Shown: positions 1-13,621 of the stretch, one piece after another
Numbering within the stretch: position 1 is the stretch's first letter
How the letters are laid out: the number at the start of each line of letters is the position of its first letter
Source: Membranipora membranacea
Taxonomy: Eukaryota; Bryozoa; Gymnolaemata; Cheilostomatida; Membraniporidae
DNA length: 64,000 nucleotides
Assembly (NCBI GenBank): GCA_914767715.1
Contig: OU612068.1
Coordinates: forward strand, 17,234,001 to 17,298,000
Direction of reading: 5' to 3'
Program-made: the position numbers and the translations under genes
Notes under the pieces: model-generated
What the model saw: the letters and a program-made list of their open reading frames with translations, nothing else
The model's database searches: none
Told to the model about the DNA's origin: nothing

Positions 1-1948
1 ATCACATCTCTTTTATTTTGTTTAAGTCTCACACTAACGGAACATGTATAAAACAAAAAGTTGCTCAATTTGCCCGACTGCAGTATTGGATAATTGGAAC
101 ACATGCACTATCGTCTCATCTTAGCGATGTTGTTAGGTAACTGCTGTTGCAATTTGATTAGTCCACTTTTCCCATGTTTGTTTTTGGCTCTTGCATCGAA
201 GTATTGATTGGATAATTGCTTGTTTTAAGATAATTAATTTCAAACAGGGGATAATGACAAGATAAACATTGATATAAGAGCTGCAAATTCTAATTGGTCT
301 CAAAATTAGCATTTTGGTTGGGTTGTGTTGAGAGACAGAATTGTCATATGATGAGCTCACTGAATTAGATTCTTCTCTTAGAATGGAAATAGTATCATAG
401 CGTTATACAGTTAGGACACTAAACACAGGGACCCATCTGACTGTTATCTGATTGGCTGTCCCTAGTAGCATGAATAATTAGCCTGAGAAATTGTCTTGTT
501 TACAAAATTGCAAACAGTAATTATACCCCATACAGTGTCGATGATTAGGGCATTTCTAGATTGCTACTAGGGACTGGCTATTTTTGCAAGCCCTTTGTTT
601 TGCAAAAGAAAGCTAATGATGCTATTCCAGATATGGAATTCAATGGATGAGCTATATTGAGGCTACATGGATATCCAGACCATCAACATTCTCAAGGCAT
701 GCAATACACTGTTGGTAATGATGACAGTTGATGCAGAAACTTCAAGACCTTAGCTTAGCCTGGACAGGCTGTCTGAGGTCGGAGCCTGTCCAGGCTACCC
801 CAAGCTCAAGGGAGGAATTTTGTAGGAAACATTCAAGCTAGATAATGACAGGCCAAACATTGATGTAAGAGCTGCAATTTGGCTGGACTTGAATATTTAG
901 CTGTTGTTGTATTGGCTAAGTGAGATGCAGGACAAGCTGTAGGAAGTGTTGTGTCCAGATCCTTTTGTACTACTTGGCCATTGCCTACCTACGTACACTA
1001 CACCTGTCCGCTAAACCTGTATTATAGACCATCAGGAAAAATGTTACTCTCTATGGCATGACCAGTTTCAATTAGCCTTTCTAAATTTTCATACACACAA
1101 CCACAAATTTCTAGTTTGACAAATCTTCTTTTGAGTGACATGCCATGACACGACTTTGGTAGCTTGTAATATGTAAGATACTGTTTGATCTGTATTGGTT
1201 TATTCTTATTGGATGCGATATTTGAGATGACATTTCCATCTTGAAAGTCAGTGAATATGGAGAGTAATCTCTTTGATCTCCTCCTTTTATTATCTGTGCT
1301 GTCTGCTATCAAGCAGGGTGAATAGTCAAGCAAGGTCGGCTATCATGCAAGGTCGTCTATCAAACACAAAAATGTACAAGTAAAGATAACTCTTCAGTTC
1401 AACAAAAACAAGATAAATGTATGCGATATCTCGTGTTGACCAATTTAAACAAGAAAATCTATTAGCAACGCTCTTTACGTTATGTGGGATGCACTCATTT
1501 CACAATTTTCCTGATAGAGTAACTGTGCAGCCAAGATTTAGCAGCGGTGCGCATGCTGCCTGAATAAGTTTTTATATGAAACAATGTCATACAGTAGTTA
1601 TAATTAACCCTTATATTAATCGCTATGTACACCTCAATATTATTATAAATTGATCTTATACCCGAGGGAGGTAATACTTGTTAAGAGTAGAAAGCTGACT
1701 GTCATATTTCACACGTAGCATTGCACTACTGGTGAAGTTCACTAGCATATCGCTGGCAGCGTTGTTAAGTTTAGTATTATTCACAGTTATTCACGTTCAT
1801 TGGCAGGTATTCTCCAGTGCTTTGCTGCCTGCTCGGCTGAATAAGTGAAGAGATTATTGTCGATCACTCCGCAAACCGTAAAGATGGATCGTGACCTGAA
1901 TAATCACTATTATTGGTGAACAGTGTGTGTATTAAGCGAGAAATCACC
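1..1948. other. Upstream region of the SLC38A11-like gene, no gene seen
   Basis: I see no supported coding exon here. Short open stretches on the minus strand (for example 1022-1333) show no recognisable domain or splice context. The final part (about 1780-1948) is probably 5' UTR and promoter of the transporter gene, because an ATG with A at -3 follows at 1949, but no TATA box or initiator is distinct. A 15-bp palindrome lies at 756-797. Confidence 0.4.
756..797. repeat. Perfect 15-bp inverted repeat (hairpin)
   Basis: The arms 756-770 and 783-797 are exact reverse complements (TAGCCTGGACAGGCT and its complement) around a 12-base spacer. Each arm is itself partly palindromic (CCTG..CAGG). 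It could be a small foldback element remnant. No target duplication was recognised. Confidence 0.7.
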
Positions 1949-4900
1949 ATGTTGGCTCATATAAAAAGGTGGTTTGGATTTGATGATGAAGAGAGGAAAA
2001 AGTTGACTGACACTGAACTAATCCCGAGTCAGGATTATAACATGGCTCAATCATTCAGCGGGGAGGATATCGGAGAACTTACGGGCAGACGGCATCCTTC
2101 AGAGGTGAGCTAGTGAATTCAAACGTATTGTTATTTTGAAACAAAATTTGCAGCTAACTTATGTAGTGATAGGTATTTTATTGGGTTGATATAATATTAT
2201 GTCATCACTTGTCTTGGAGGAAACAACTCCCAACTATCTCCCAGTTGTGAAACTTTGTCAGGCTTCATTTTCTTTGCTCACTAAGCTAGCATGGTTTACA
2301 TACGATGGCCTCTGAACTCTGTGTGCAGTCTCCTCCCATCATGTTTACATCGGATAGTCAAAATATGTTTTTATATAAACATGTTTGTCATCCATCATCG
2401 CGATGAGATGATTGCTACAGGAAATTTAGGTTGAAAATTTTACTGGGTTGAATGTGGGGAAATTTCAGTAAAAGATGGAATGATATCATACTAACACTGA
2501 CTCTGAGTCGGTTTTTTTACTAAAACCTGGCCTTGGAGTGTCTGTCAGAGGTGTGGGGCCAGAGCTTTGTGGGCTCAACTCTAACTAATGAATACGGTCC
2601 TCAAACCATCAGATTCTACTATATTGCTCTTACAAGTAAAGGAGAGTCGGTACGACGGTATCAAGGGGTAAAAGGACTCTTTGACAGTATACTGTTAATC
2701 AAAATGAATAACATGTTTTATAAATGTAGTCTTGGTTGTGTTTTCTCTCTCCATCTTTGCTAAGACCAACTTGTGCCCACAGCAACATTTCTCAATCGTA
2801 TCTTGAATGGTCTGGGACATTTCTTTAACAAAGGATGCTGATATAAAGAATCTAGAGCTTGGACAAATTGTCATTCGAACTGATCTCCAGGCGCTGCCGC
2901 TGACATGCACTCATTTATCCAATTACTCTGACTGAACAGCTGACAGCGAAAGTGAAAAGCTTAACTTAATTTGCTTAATGGGAGCTTTCAGACAGTCATA
3001 TCCGTACTCAGATGTTGTAAGGTTTCAAATCGGTTATTACCCTCCTATTTCAGATATCTTTGTAGAACGCTACTATCCATTCACACTTGACACCTACATG
3101 TACATAACTGCTTTTTCTCTCAAGCACAGGTCAAACCATGTATGACTAATATTCCCATACTTAACGCATTACTTATCATGAGATAGTTTTAGGGCTCCAA
3201 CGGCTGCAAGCGAGACTTCGTAGCATCACATTATCACTCTCTCATACTTGATGACAAAGTTCGTAATGGAGTTAAATCTCGTCTGAGCCCCAGCAACAGT
3301 TTATAAATGTCCAGACACTGCAGTCTCCTCCTTTGGTCTCAATTACAGACCTCGTCACCTGAATGCCCGTCAAAAGACATTAGCTTACCATCACATTATC
3401 AGACATTTCATTTCAGTCTAGTCACAAGGAGTTTCACCAGAGACTAAAGTCTCTGGTTTCACAATGTAAGGCCACAAAATCTCAATGAATCAGGAGGTGG
3501 TTTTCGTTATATGATTTGGTCAAACATAGTCTGAGCCCCCAAGGCTTTTGCCCCCCCCCCGCCCAACAGACCCCCGCAGGGGTTAAACAAGGTCAATAAC
3601 CATTAGGATGGTTTTCATGGGCATAACAGGGTTCGGCACAAGTTCCACTGGGAGACCAAAGCGTTTCTTGACATATTATTTCTCCCCTATGACCCTGTCA
3701 TGGGACATTAAGGGTATGACTCTGTACATCTGAGCAAGCACTGCCAATGACAAGCTTAATGCCATCAGTTATAATGATTTGAGGTCAGAACATGTTGGAA
3801 TGAAGCTGGCTGACCTTTAAAGTTGTTGTTGAGTTATTTACTAATTCCCACCACTGAGCAACATCTGCAGTCTTAGGACCCAATGACCGGTCACATGCTT
3901 GTCCGACTTTACAGCTTCCGGCATTTCCAGAAATTACAGTTATCGATGCTTGATGTTCTGCATACTATCATAACCATACTGGCTATTTGGTATTTTCGTA
4001 TGTGCAAAAATACTACAAACTAACATGTCTTTATCATTCCTGCCTCGTGTACTTATCTTTGTTGTCCTGTAGGAATTCGGACAAAAACAATTTGGCCGGA
4101 AAATGAATGAATGGATCAGATAGGATAATGATAGATTTCATTCATACTCTTACATTCCCAATTCCGCCGTTACATGCTTTTGCTCAAACATTACTTTTCA
4201 TTGTACTTTCACCCACCTATGCATCTACGTCATCAGGGATAGGGGGTCCTTCGGGATTGCTATAACCTGCAGTGTTAGGAGTTAATTCGATACTTGATAA
4301 CAAACCTAACTCGTGTCAGTCAGCGGTTGAAAGAGAAATTAATTCATGGTTGAAACGGAAAATTGTAATAGATTAATACCCGGTGCAAAGCTTGCGTGAG
4401 CTGAAGCTCAATTTCCGAGACATCCTTATTTGCACAAAAATCAATAGCTCATACAGATAAGTTTTCATTGTTTATATTTTTTTAAAAGCTGGCTATAATT
4501 ATTTTGCGCATCCTGTTTCTCTATAATTAAGTTTTATGACTTGTTTAGATACCTATTTACCTGGCCACATGAGACAATACAACAGTATATAAATGTTAAC
4601 TGGAGTTGTTTGCTCCCTAATATTACATGAACCAGATATACAGGAAAATGAAATTAGTTTTCTGTCTATTTCATCCGGCGCTCAGCCTCAATCTCACCCA
4701 GTAGTTAGATGGTTTATCTGCGATCAGTATATTTGAAGGTGCTCCTCAACCCTGATTAGTGATGAGAAAACAGCTGTCAGAATAGTTGAAAATAAAACTA
4801 AAAATATTTTAATATGCTCTACGCTTGGGGACCATCAGCCGGGCAAGAGTTTGGCGGGCTCAAACATACTAAGTAAACCCATCTGACTACCCTTTAAAAT

Positions 4901-7900
4901 TTGATGAGTTATACATCTGAAAATATCACCAAAAAAGTACGAATACACATTTTATTTATTAATAATTTTTCACATTTAAATACTGCGTTGAATAATTGAC
5001 ATAGTGCGAATGAGACAGTTGGCTGTGCCATATGCCAGTTACCCTGATGCTAATAATAAATGATAACATAAAACATGCATAAATAGACATGGAAAGGCAG
5101 ACATTTCATTCAGTACAGTGCAGGGGTGAAGCATTATAACAAACATTGATTTTACAAGGGTTGATATTGATTTTATATAGTAATGCACACTGCTGTTTTC
5201 ACGTTGTGTCACTGGCAGTTTGGCCTTGTATCGAGTTGGTGCTTACTACTTAGCTGGTCATTAGAGTGTGCTGTTTGTTTTGATGAAACCTTGATGCCTA
5301 CGAAGGAAATCATAGAATATGTCTCGGAATCATCCCCAGCATTATGAGCTACGCAGACAGGATAGTTATAACACTGACACGGTTAGTAGAATATTAAAGC
5401 TGAGAAAAGAGTTTTAACGAACAACCAGAGGAGTGCCAGTTTAAAAGATTATGGTTATGACAGGCGACCATGTACTCGATCCATAGTCTCTGGTATGACT
5501 CAGATTACTGATTATCTGTATCGTGATATGGGCTGAATCTCAGTGAGCAGGCGCGGTTTACATGTTTGTTTGCCGAATTTGCATCTCGCTAGTGGAATAT
5601 TTAGGAAAAGTTTATATATGGTGATGTCGGTAGGTTAATTAGGCAATACACCTAAACTGCTGTCTAACAAAGTCAAGTGAATCATTCATCAGACCAGCTG
5701 TTTCGCACCTCTAAATTTACATGCTCATCTGTGAGCTGGCATAATTGTCATTTTAACTCATAGGGTAATAACCCTGTACTCATTCTGTAAGAGCTGCCTC
5801 TACAAGGTCATTGTTGCTAGGCTCAGCTAGCATCTAGCGGTCCACAGAGCAGCTAGAAAACCTGAGCCAGTACAGAGAAAATAGAGCTTGAGAGTCTAGC
5901 TTTGCTCATTATGTCTTGGTTAAGGCTAGATTAGCATGCAATGGCCGAGGCACTAGTCTTTGACTGTCTGCCGGTCCGTCTCTAAAATGGTTGCAAAATT
6001 ATGCATTAGGCACTTGTTCATAAGAGGAACCTTTAGATGGTAGGCCTAGTGTCAGAAGGGATCTTATGAACATTCCCTCCTGGGAGCAGACCTTATTCCC
6101 TACCTTTGTATATGTTCAAACGAATCCGACATGCATGATTTGTAATGAACCAAGGAAAAATATGAATCATTGACCTTGTTCAGATAAAACACACAAACAT
6201 ATACACACATCTCTTGACTTCTTCACACGATTTCTATCTAGTTGATATTGATTGGAAACTACAGACTCTGCCTACACCATAGATATCATATCTCTATGAC
6301 CTACACTCATCTTAGAATTGAAATAACTTATATACGATTTGCCAAGCCATGCCGCACTGTGCTGTTCACCTCGAGTGTTCTTTCTTGATGATAATGCAGC
6401 TGTAATTAATTGCTGCAAAACACAGGGAGTCAAAACGCCCTACAACTTTTTTCTATTCCATGACATCGATGATAAATCTCTCTATCAGTAACTGACATCA
6501 AGGGAGAGAGATCATAGGAGTAGATATATTTGTCGGATAAAACCTTTATGTCCTTGACATGTTTATTTTCCGTGTTGCTCACAATGCTTATAGCAGCCTC
6601 AGATGAGCGTCAACGAGATAACACAGGTACTTTGTGTGGTTCCTTCAAACACGTTTCTCTGAATGATATTTCTGTTTTCAGGATGCCGCCAGCGAGACGA
6701 CGAGCATATCCAGGGCGAGCAGTTATCAGAAACTAAATGGGAAGGAGGACCCAGCTCCTCCTGAAAAAGATGTGGAAGGAGAGAGAACTCGGGAATTAAA
6801 CTCACTCACAAACGCTAGCTTCAATTTTATCAACTCCATTATTGGTGCTGGTGTTATTGGTATGTTCATTTACATGTTACCCCAATAGATACAGCCTGGG
6901 TTCAGTTTAGATCAAGCATGATCTAATTTGCCTGCGTTTAGGGTTTTAGCCGTAGGCAGCTCACCATTAGAATGGCAAAGACTGGACAGCTGGCAATTTG
7001 GATCAAACTTGATCTATGTTCTGTCTGTTAGTGCACGCGTATTTCACATAAACATATAAATACTCTATTTATATTATTTATATTAGTATTTATATGTTTA
7101 TGGTTCTTCAGCACGCAGGCGGGTTATAGCCCTGTTGCAGTCATTGTCTCATAGCCTCTGTGCTATATTCCACCTGTAATCTGTTACATGTAAATCACAG
7201 CTTTGCCCTTGAGGCATCCATTTTCGGGAGTTGAACTTTGGGAATTTTTAACGACAAATTATATAATCAGCGATCGAAGATCAGTCAAGGAATGAGTTGT
7301 TGCTCATCGGGGCAAGATTATAATGTGGATGCAACCACGTAAATAAATTTGTTAAACATGGCTCTATACAGTGTCTCACAAATTATTATCACTATAAGTA
7401 TAGACAAGAGCTTTTTTGCTAATAACTCTCAATTCTTATCGAGAGCTTTTTTCGATCCTCATATGTCATAAAATACACCGAGTTGTGTGCATGAAACCTG
7501 GTTGTTAAACCTTTACACTGGTCAAACATCAAACATCACTGTTACCACAAGGAGTTGGTGTTTTTTGTAGTAGACCAGCATAATATCAGAGCCAGCCCTT
7601 ATGTTGATGGTGTTTAGGACAGGCGATCATGGCGCAGGCGGTCGTTAACAACCAATACGGGCTGGCTGTGCATAATATAAGATCAAATTGAACTTGGATG
7701 TCACCTTATCACCACTTACGCTAGAGTATAAACATTGACAAAGTGACCAAGTGGCAATGATGTTACCAGGTGTACTTTAAAGGGGAAACTTTAAATATTT
7801 AAAAAAAAAAAATCTATATGTTTATGCGAAATTTGATAGGGTGTCAAAAGGCTGCCATTCGCTGACCTAACCATCTACAAGTTGTAAGGCAAACACCCTG

Positions 7901-10900
7901 CCACTTGGTGAATGTCATATGTCAAACCAGATATGGTTTTCTATAGCTGTAAATATTTCCAGCTGCCATTTAATTTGCACAAGCTAATTGCAAAGGAATA
8001 AATTGACTAATCATTGATTTCTTAATTAGTTTTGAAATTTTTTGTGTCAATTATATACAGAAAGAAATTTATTCTAAATAGTGAATGTCTTAAATTATTT
8101 ATCAAATAGAGGAATAAAATGTCTGATTATCGGCTTTAGGTTTATGTAGACATTTATCAATAGTTTCATTGAGCAGTTTGTACTACTGGTGTTGATTGCG
8201 GGACTTTTGAATGGTTCATTATAGATTTTCCTTTGGTCGCTTTTTTTATTAAAGTCTGTGTTTCAGCCCTTTGGGCATGTTTTGATTGTTTTATTTTCAA
8301 ACAAAGTTCGCCCGTCTGAAAATTCCCAAACCTTGGTGAGCTTATCTGACAAGGCCAACACTAGCCCAACTTGACATTATTTCCCTGGCTGGGGGGCTGC
8401 TGGGCGGAGGGGGGCGCAAGAGTCTTGGGGGGGGGGGGGGCTCAGACTATATTCTTCATGATCCCACGAAAGAATATAATAACTTTTTCCTTTATTTAAG
8501 TGAGAAGAATATGTAAAAAAGTAGGCTTTTTACGTAGATATACACTTCCAATCAATATGTGTGGTGGACAGACAGGGTACTTGCTGAGTAGTAAATGATT
8601 TGATTGCACGATCAGAGGTGAGGGATGTGAGCATTTGACTATGTTTAGTCCAAGTATTCCAACTGTATGTATTCTGATTATAGCTAAAAATACGCAAAAT
8701 TCCAGAAAATACGATATGATTTCTTTATTACAGGTATCCCATATGCCCTACATCAAGCTGGCTTCGGACTCGGAATCATACTAATTATAGTCATTGCGGG
8801 CCTTACAGGTTAGTCATATATACATTACATTGTATAGGATAATATCCTGTATGTGAATTTTATATAAACTTACTTTTAATTTTATTAACAAGGGAGTCTT
8901 TCAATTGGAAAGAGCGATGCTTTACTAAAGCAAGTTATCACTATCACATCCCTCAAAATTATCACCCACTTGGCCTTTCAATTAGACAATATCGCTCCAA
9001 AATCGCTCACTCAGAATGTATATAGTTCCATCAATGACTGAGCGAGTTGAAAGCGAGAGCCTAGCAGGTATCGCTCACTTACTGAGTGAGCGATCAGACT
9101 GCAATTTTGGCTGTTGCTAATTAAACACCTCCCAGGCCGGGCTGCTGGTTGTGGCATTCACACATCCCACTCAGCCCAACCAGTTGTTTGGGTGGGCTGT
9201 GGCTGTATAATGGAATGCACTACCAGCAACCAGGCAGAGTTCAAGGACACACAACATGATTGGTGGTTATTTTCCCTCCATGAATCAAAACAAAAATTAC
9301 AAAGCATGATGTAGAACTTCAGCTCAAAACTACCAGCATATATTGTAAAATACCAGTTAGTGCTAGCTAGTAACGTTCTCTAAGTTATAGAAAATGGGAT
9401 GATCACCTCCCATATGCTAGAGTTATTCAAACATCAGCCATTATTACCATGATACCTCCAAGGTCACATGAGACGTCCTCATGGACACGAAATAGACTGT
9501 TCAATGATGATTTTACCATGCACCACATGTACAGCATATTCTATCCTTCTTATACTTTTTATTGTAGATTACTCAATAGTTCTATTAATTCAGGGAGGAA
9601 ATCTCGCTAACACTAGTACATATCAGGGCTTGGTCAATACAGCCTTTGGCAAGATTGGCTTTCTTGTACTTACAGCCATGCAGTTTTTATATCCATTCAT
9701 AGGTAAGTCAAAACTCTGATACGTCACTAAATGATTTTATATAATTCACACATGAACACTGAGCTTTTAAAATTGTGGTGGGGAAAACCTATAAACATAT
9801 ATTTACAGTATTTGACTGTCAAACAAACATGTGTTTGAAATGTTGTTGGGAACTCTATTATCCAATTTCCCTTTATTCCTTTTTGTAATCTCATCACAAT
9901 ATTACAATCATGCAAGGTAGCGAAACTTTGGTCAGCCAGATCAACATGCATCAGCATGATTATTTTCCTATCCAGATGAACATAGACTAATTTTGTCCCA
10001 GAGACTTGAAGGCTGGCTCTGTAAACTTTGGCCGAATGCTTTTACTAGACAAATTAGATCACATAATTTTTAACTTTCCATATATTGCAGCTATGGTAGG
10101 TTATAACGTAGTGATAGGAGACAGTATTACAGCAGTTATCAGCCGAATCGGGGGAGGTAAGTCTGAAAAACAAAAGTACACCACGCCATCAGGTTAGGTA
10201 ACCAATCAAAACGCATGACTACAGCAGCAAACAAATATGAATTCGATTTTAATATTCCTCAGTTTTCTGAAAGCAATCAGATTTTCCAAATGACAAGATA
10301 GTACGTACAAAGCAGTAATTCCATAAGTTGTACATATTCATAATATTCCATCAACCATGCATTGTGAGAAATTAATTGGAATGTGAAACCCTGGGCTTTT
10401 CATAATTCTCATGTGTTCTTATTCTCAGCCGAACTCATGTGTACAAAAGTAATCAAACTGAGATATGAAGCCTATTAACGCCTATTACTGCTCAGGCTCG
10501 TGGTTCTAGGGGAGGCAGGGAGGCACTGCTTCCCCTAGAAAGCTAAATAGAGTGGCCGAAAAACACTATAATGGAATAATCCACGTCAGAATCAACTCTT
10601 CTGGGATTTCCATTTGCTCATTATATGCCTCAAATTGCTAAGTGAGAAACTAACAGCACCCCCATCTGGTGATGCTTCGGACTTGCCTAAAACTTTTGCC
10701 TCCCCTACCATTTTTTCTTAACTACGGCCCTGCTACTGTGTTCTATTACCGTATTATTGTTTTATAGAGGCTGTCGCTAAAACGGCTCTAGGGAGTCGTC
10801 AGTTTATCATAGTCGTAGTCACAGTTGTAATTACCTTACCGTTATCCCTGTATAGAGATGTAGCCAAAATTAGCAAGGTAAGTGACGCCCTGACATTTCA

Positions 10901-13621
10901 TCGGCCTACACCAATACGCGGGGAAAAACTATATTTAGTTTCTCATACATAATTTGTGGGAAATATCCTCTATTATTTCTTGGTGAATCAATTCAGCAAA
11001 TCGGAAGCCACTATTTCCGATTGTCACTTTTATGATGCCAATACATAAATAAATACATAAATAATAAATCCAGCCAACTGTTTGGCGTGAATCCTCATTG
11101 CACTATATGGATTGACTTTCAGTTTACAATGATTATGGTCTTGACAGTACAAACAATATGTAGGTGTTATCATAAATGTTTTGTTTCTGTTAGGGGCAAA
11201 TCAGAATCAATGGTATTATGATGGTCATTTTGTAGTAATTTGAATGTAATGATCCTGATTAAACTTTATGATTTTGTCTTCGATGAGAATGGGGCGGATA
11301 ATTAAACCTACATGCACCTGTATTTATTTTGATATTATACCTGTTTTGTAGGCTTCACTGGTGTCCCTAGTTTTAATATGCCTCATAGTCATCGCAATGT
11401 TTGTGAAAGCCATAATGCTCCGTGGTCAAATGTAAGTATCCTGAAATTTCTTAAATATTAGCCAATTTATTTTGGCTTTTTTGGTAGATAAAATCACAGG
11501 TCGACTAGTTGGTCTGGAACTATAGTGGGCCTATATAACCAACCTCCCAAAAATAGCGAAAAAAGCGAAAACATCACATGAACATCAAGCTGTATCCTAT
11601 GACAACAAAGTGTTTCGGTTTATTCAGCAAGTTTTTCTCTCTTATTGCCTTTCCTATGCAAAGGGTTGTCCTTCTTCATATTGATATTTTCATTTATAGC
11701 CCTAGAACAGAAGATGCCTGGGATTTTGCTCATCAAGATTTTACTCAAGCTATAGGAATTTTAAGTTTTGGTAAGTATACTATTTTGCATCCTCAGTCTC
11801 GGTAAAATACTCAATAGTCAGCATCCAGTGTGTTTTTCATTATTTACGATGGTCTGCCTACCGTCGGAAAACATTCATCGGTATTTAGATTTTACTTGCT
11901 CGTCAATGATATATTCAGAATTTACATTTATCACAATTTCTTAGAAAACTACATTATGGATTTCGGGAAAATTGGAATGCATCAACATTCAATTCTGTAA
12001 GCTTTTTAAATTTCAGCCTAATAATAAGTTTTGTTTGCGTGAAGCAAAAAGTCCTCCCGTTGGTTCTCTGGTGGCCAAGCGAGTTCTACGCACATTATCA
12101 CAGTCTACTTCAAGATATGACTCTCCAAACGTCCAGACTTCCAGTATCTGTCTGTCTTTTAAAGTTTTACCAAACATTCAGTATCTGTCTGTCTTCTATA
12201 TAGTATATACCATACATTCTAAGATGCGTATGTTTTTATCTCTTTCCAGCTTATATGTGCCATCACAACTCATTCTTAATATACACCAGCTTAGAAAACC
12301 CTACGGAAAAACGCTGGGGCCTGGTCACACATACTAGTGTATTTACATCTATGATAATCACCCTGATGTTCGGCGTGCTCGGCTATGTAACATTCACTGG
12401 ACTAGTTCAAGGTATGCGAGTTAAAATGTAGATGTCGATAAATCTTCATGCAGACATCTTTAAAACTTTACTTTAATTCCTCACTTCGTTTGTTCAATAT
12501 TTTATTTATTTTAACTTGCATATATTTATTCTGCTTTATTACTCTTGTGCATAGGTCAGATGGAAACATACATCTAGATTGAATGTGTTTTTTTTTCTGG
12601 ATATCATCATTTAAAATCACTCTTGTATTATATATAACAATCTCTCTGATGTTTTCTTAGGTGATGTGCTTCTGAATTACTGTTTTGAGGACGATTTCAT
12701 GAACGTAGCCAGGTTTGCGTACGCAATGACTATAGTCCTTACTTGGCCTATTGAGTGCTTTGTGACAAGAGAGGTGATCGAGAATTCTATCTTCGCCACT
12801 AAAGAGCCTCAGCTTGGCAGGCACATACTTATCACTGTGATTATAGCCATACTTACATGTGGTATATCAATGGCTACAGACTGTGTGGAAGTGGTGCTTC
12901 AACTTAATGTAAGTTTTGTTCAGTGTCTGAGATCAGCTGCAATGAAAAGAAGCAAACATCGTCTCTTTGAGAAAGAGTTTATAGTATCACATCAACGACC
13001 TGAATCATACCAAATTTGGGAAATATATAGCAAATCGATGACTAGGTAATGGGATCTGCTCCAGAATAAATGTGGAATATATATTGTATGCAAGAGAGTC
13101 TCTTTACAGGACAAGAATAGGTTGTGAGAGATATGGAAAATTTCTGTTATTTGGACGGTTAGTGATTGCCATCACTATCTGACTCAGTGCCTTCTTGGTG
13201 TGTTCCCACGGACCAACACCTCATACCTTGCACAAGTTGATCATGTACCCTAACATATTATGTTGATACAACTTGATGTCTCTCGTTTTTATAGGGAGTG
13301 CTGGCTGCCATACCATTGGCCTTCATCTTTCCTCCTCTGTGTGTGCTCAGACTACAACAAGAACCAATACTCTCGCCTAAAAGTATACCAAAACTATCCG
13401 TAGCTATATTTGGAATTATCTCCTCAATTCTCGGCTTGGCGATGACAGTGCTTCGCATAGCAGAGGGGCGTACATGTGCACACGGTGAAACACCTCCATA
13501 CTGTATGGATGGGTCGTTCAATATGACTTCTATGTCTAACTTCACAACCAACTCTACAATTTCCAATTTCACCGCAAGTACGCTCACAAGTGCATTGACC
13601 AGCGAGACAACCCCTACATAG
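1949..13621 (+). CDS. SLC38A11: Sodium-coupled neutral amino acid transporter 11-like (SLC38 family)
   Basis: Eleven exons: 1949-2104, 6682-6859, 8734-8808, 9568-9702, 10091-10156, 10768-10877, 11352-11431, 11700-11770, 12250-12411, 12661-12908, 13295-13621. All have GT..AG borders and matching phases, giving about 535 residues. The protein has a hydrophilic N-terminus (about 90 residues), then the family's first membrane segment with NSIIGAGVIGIPYALHQAGF, later QFLYPF, LPLSLYRDVAKISK, TEDAW, the diagnostic CHHNSFLIYTSLENPT, and FVTREVI near the end, all as expected for SNAT11-type transporters. A Cys-containing loop and an Asn-Phe-Thr-rich tail with several N-x-T sites close the protein. SLC38 members are Na+-coupled amino-acid carriers of plasma or lysosomal membranes with about 11 membrane spans; the substrate here is inferred only. 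The ATG at 1949 has A at -3 and a strong donor (GAG|GTGAGC). It is somewhat longer than vertebrate SNAT11 because of the N-terminal extension. SLC38A7 is the next-best alternative. Confidence 0.93.
3526..3600 (-). repeat. G-rich dispersed repeat, copy 1 (reverse orientation)
   Basis: Read on the minus strand this gives a G-run block with CAAAAG and then CTCAGACTAT, the same ordered motif as at 8385, 24300 and 41962. It lies inside intron 1 of the transporter gene. The C-run here is ten bases long. Confidence 0.6.
5319..5381 (+). CDS. Possible alternative first coding exon of the SLC38A11-like gene
   Basis: An ATG at 5319 opens a frame of 21 codons (begins MSRNHPQHYELRRQ) that ends in phase 0 at a plausible donor (ACG|GTTAGT). 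Exon 2 of the transporter begins in phase 0 at 6682, so the join would be in frame and give a shorter N-terminus rich in His, Gln and Arg. The main first exon at 1949-2104 also ends in phase 0. No promoter motif is clear upstream. Transcript data would decide; this is inference from frame and splice signal only. Confidence 0.4.
6905..7022. repeat. Short inverted-repeat element (MITE-like), copy 1
   Basis: The ends are related inverted repeats: GATCAAGCATGATCTAATTT then TGCC at the left, and GGCAATTTGGATCAAACTTG then ATC at the right. A diverged copy sharing the left end occurs at 17151-17265. It lies in intron 2 of the transporter gene. No coding content. Confidence 0.55.
8385..8455 (+). repeat. 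G-rich dispersed repeat, copy 2
   Basis: Contains GGGCGGAGGGGGGCGCAAGA, a run of about 14 G, then CTCAGACTAT. It has the same order of elements as the copies at 3526, 24300 and 41962. It lies in intron 2 of the transporter gene and could form G-quadruplexes. Confidence 0.65.
8892..9133. mobile_element. MITE with CAATTAGAA-type inverted ends, copy 1
   Basis: The left end GGGAGTCTTTCAATTGGAA and right end CTAATTAAACACCTCCC are imperfect inverted repeats. The interior carries GAGCGA/TCGCTC motifs and a palindromic CGCTCACTTACTGAGTGAGCG-like core. The same layout recurs at 17346-17525. It has no coding capacity and lies in intron 3 of the transporter gene. Confidence 0.6.
10493..10732. mobile_element. 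Non-autonomous hAT-like element
   Basis: The ends resemble hAT termini: CAGGCTCGTGGTTC at the left and, on the other strand at the right, CAGGGCCGTAGTTAAG. Both are followed inward by a GGGGAGGC block. The element is about 240 bp, without coding content, in intron 5 of the transporter. A clean 8-bp target duplication is not visible, so the class call is tentative. Confidence 0.5.

Noticed and set aside
1022-1333. 103-codon minus-strand open frame
   Set aside because: No recognised domain, no splice partner, and composition typical of chance frames in AT-rich DNA. It might be a decayed element, but nothing supports that.
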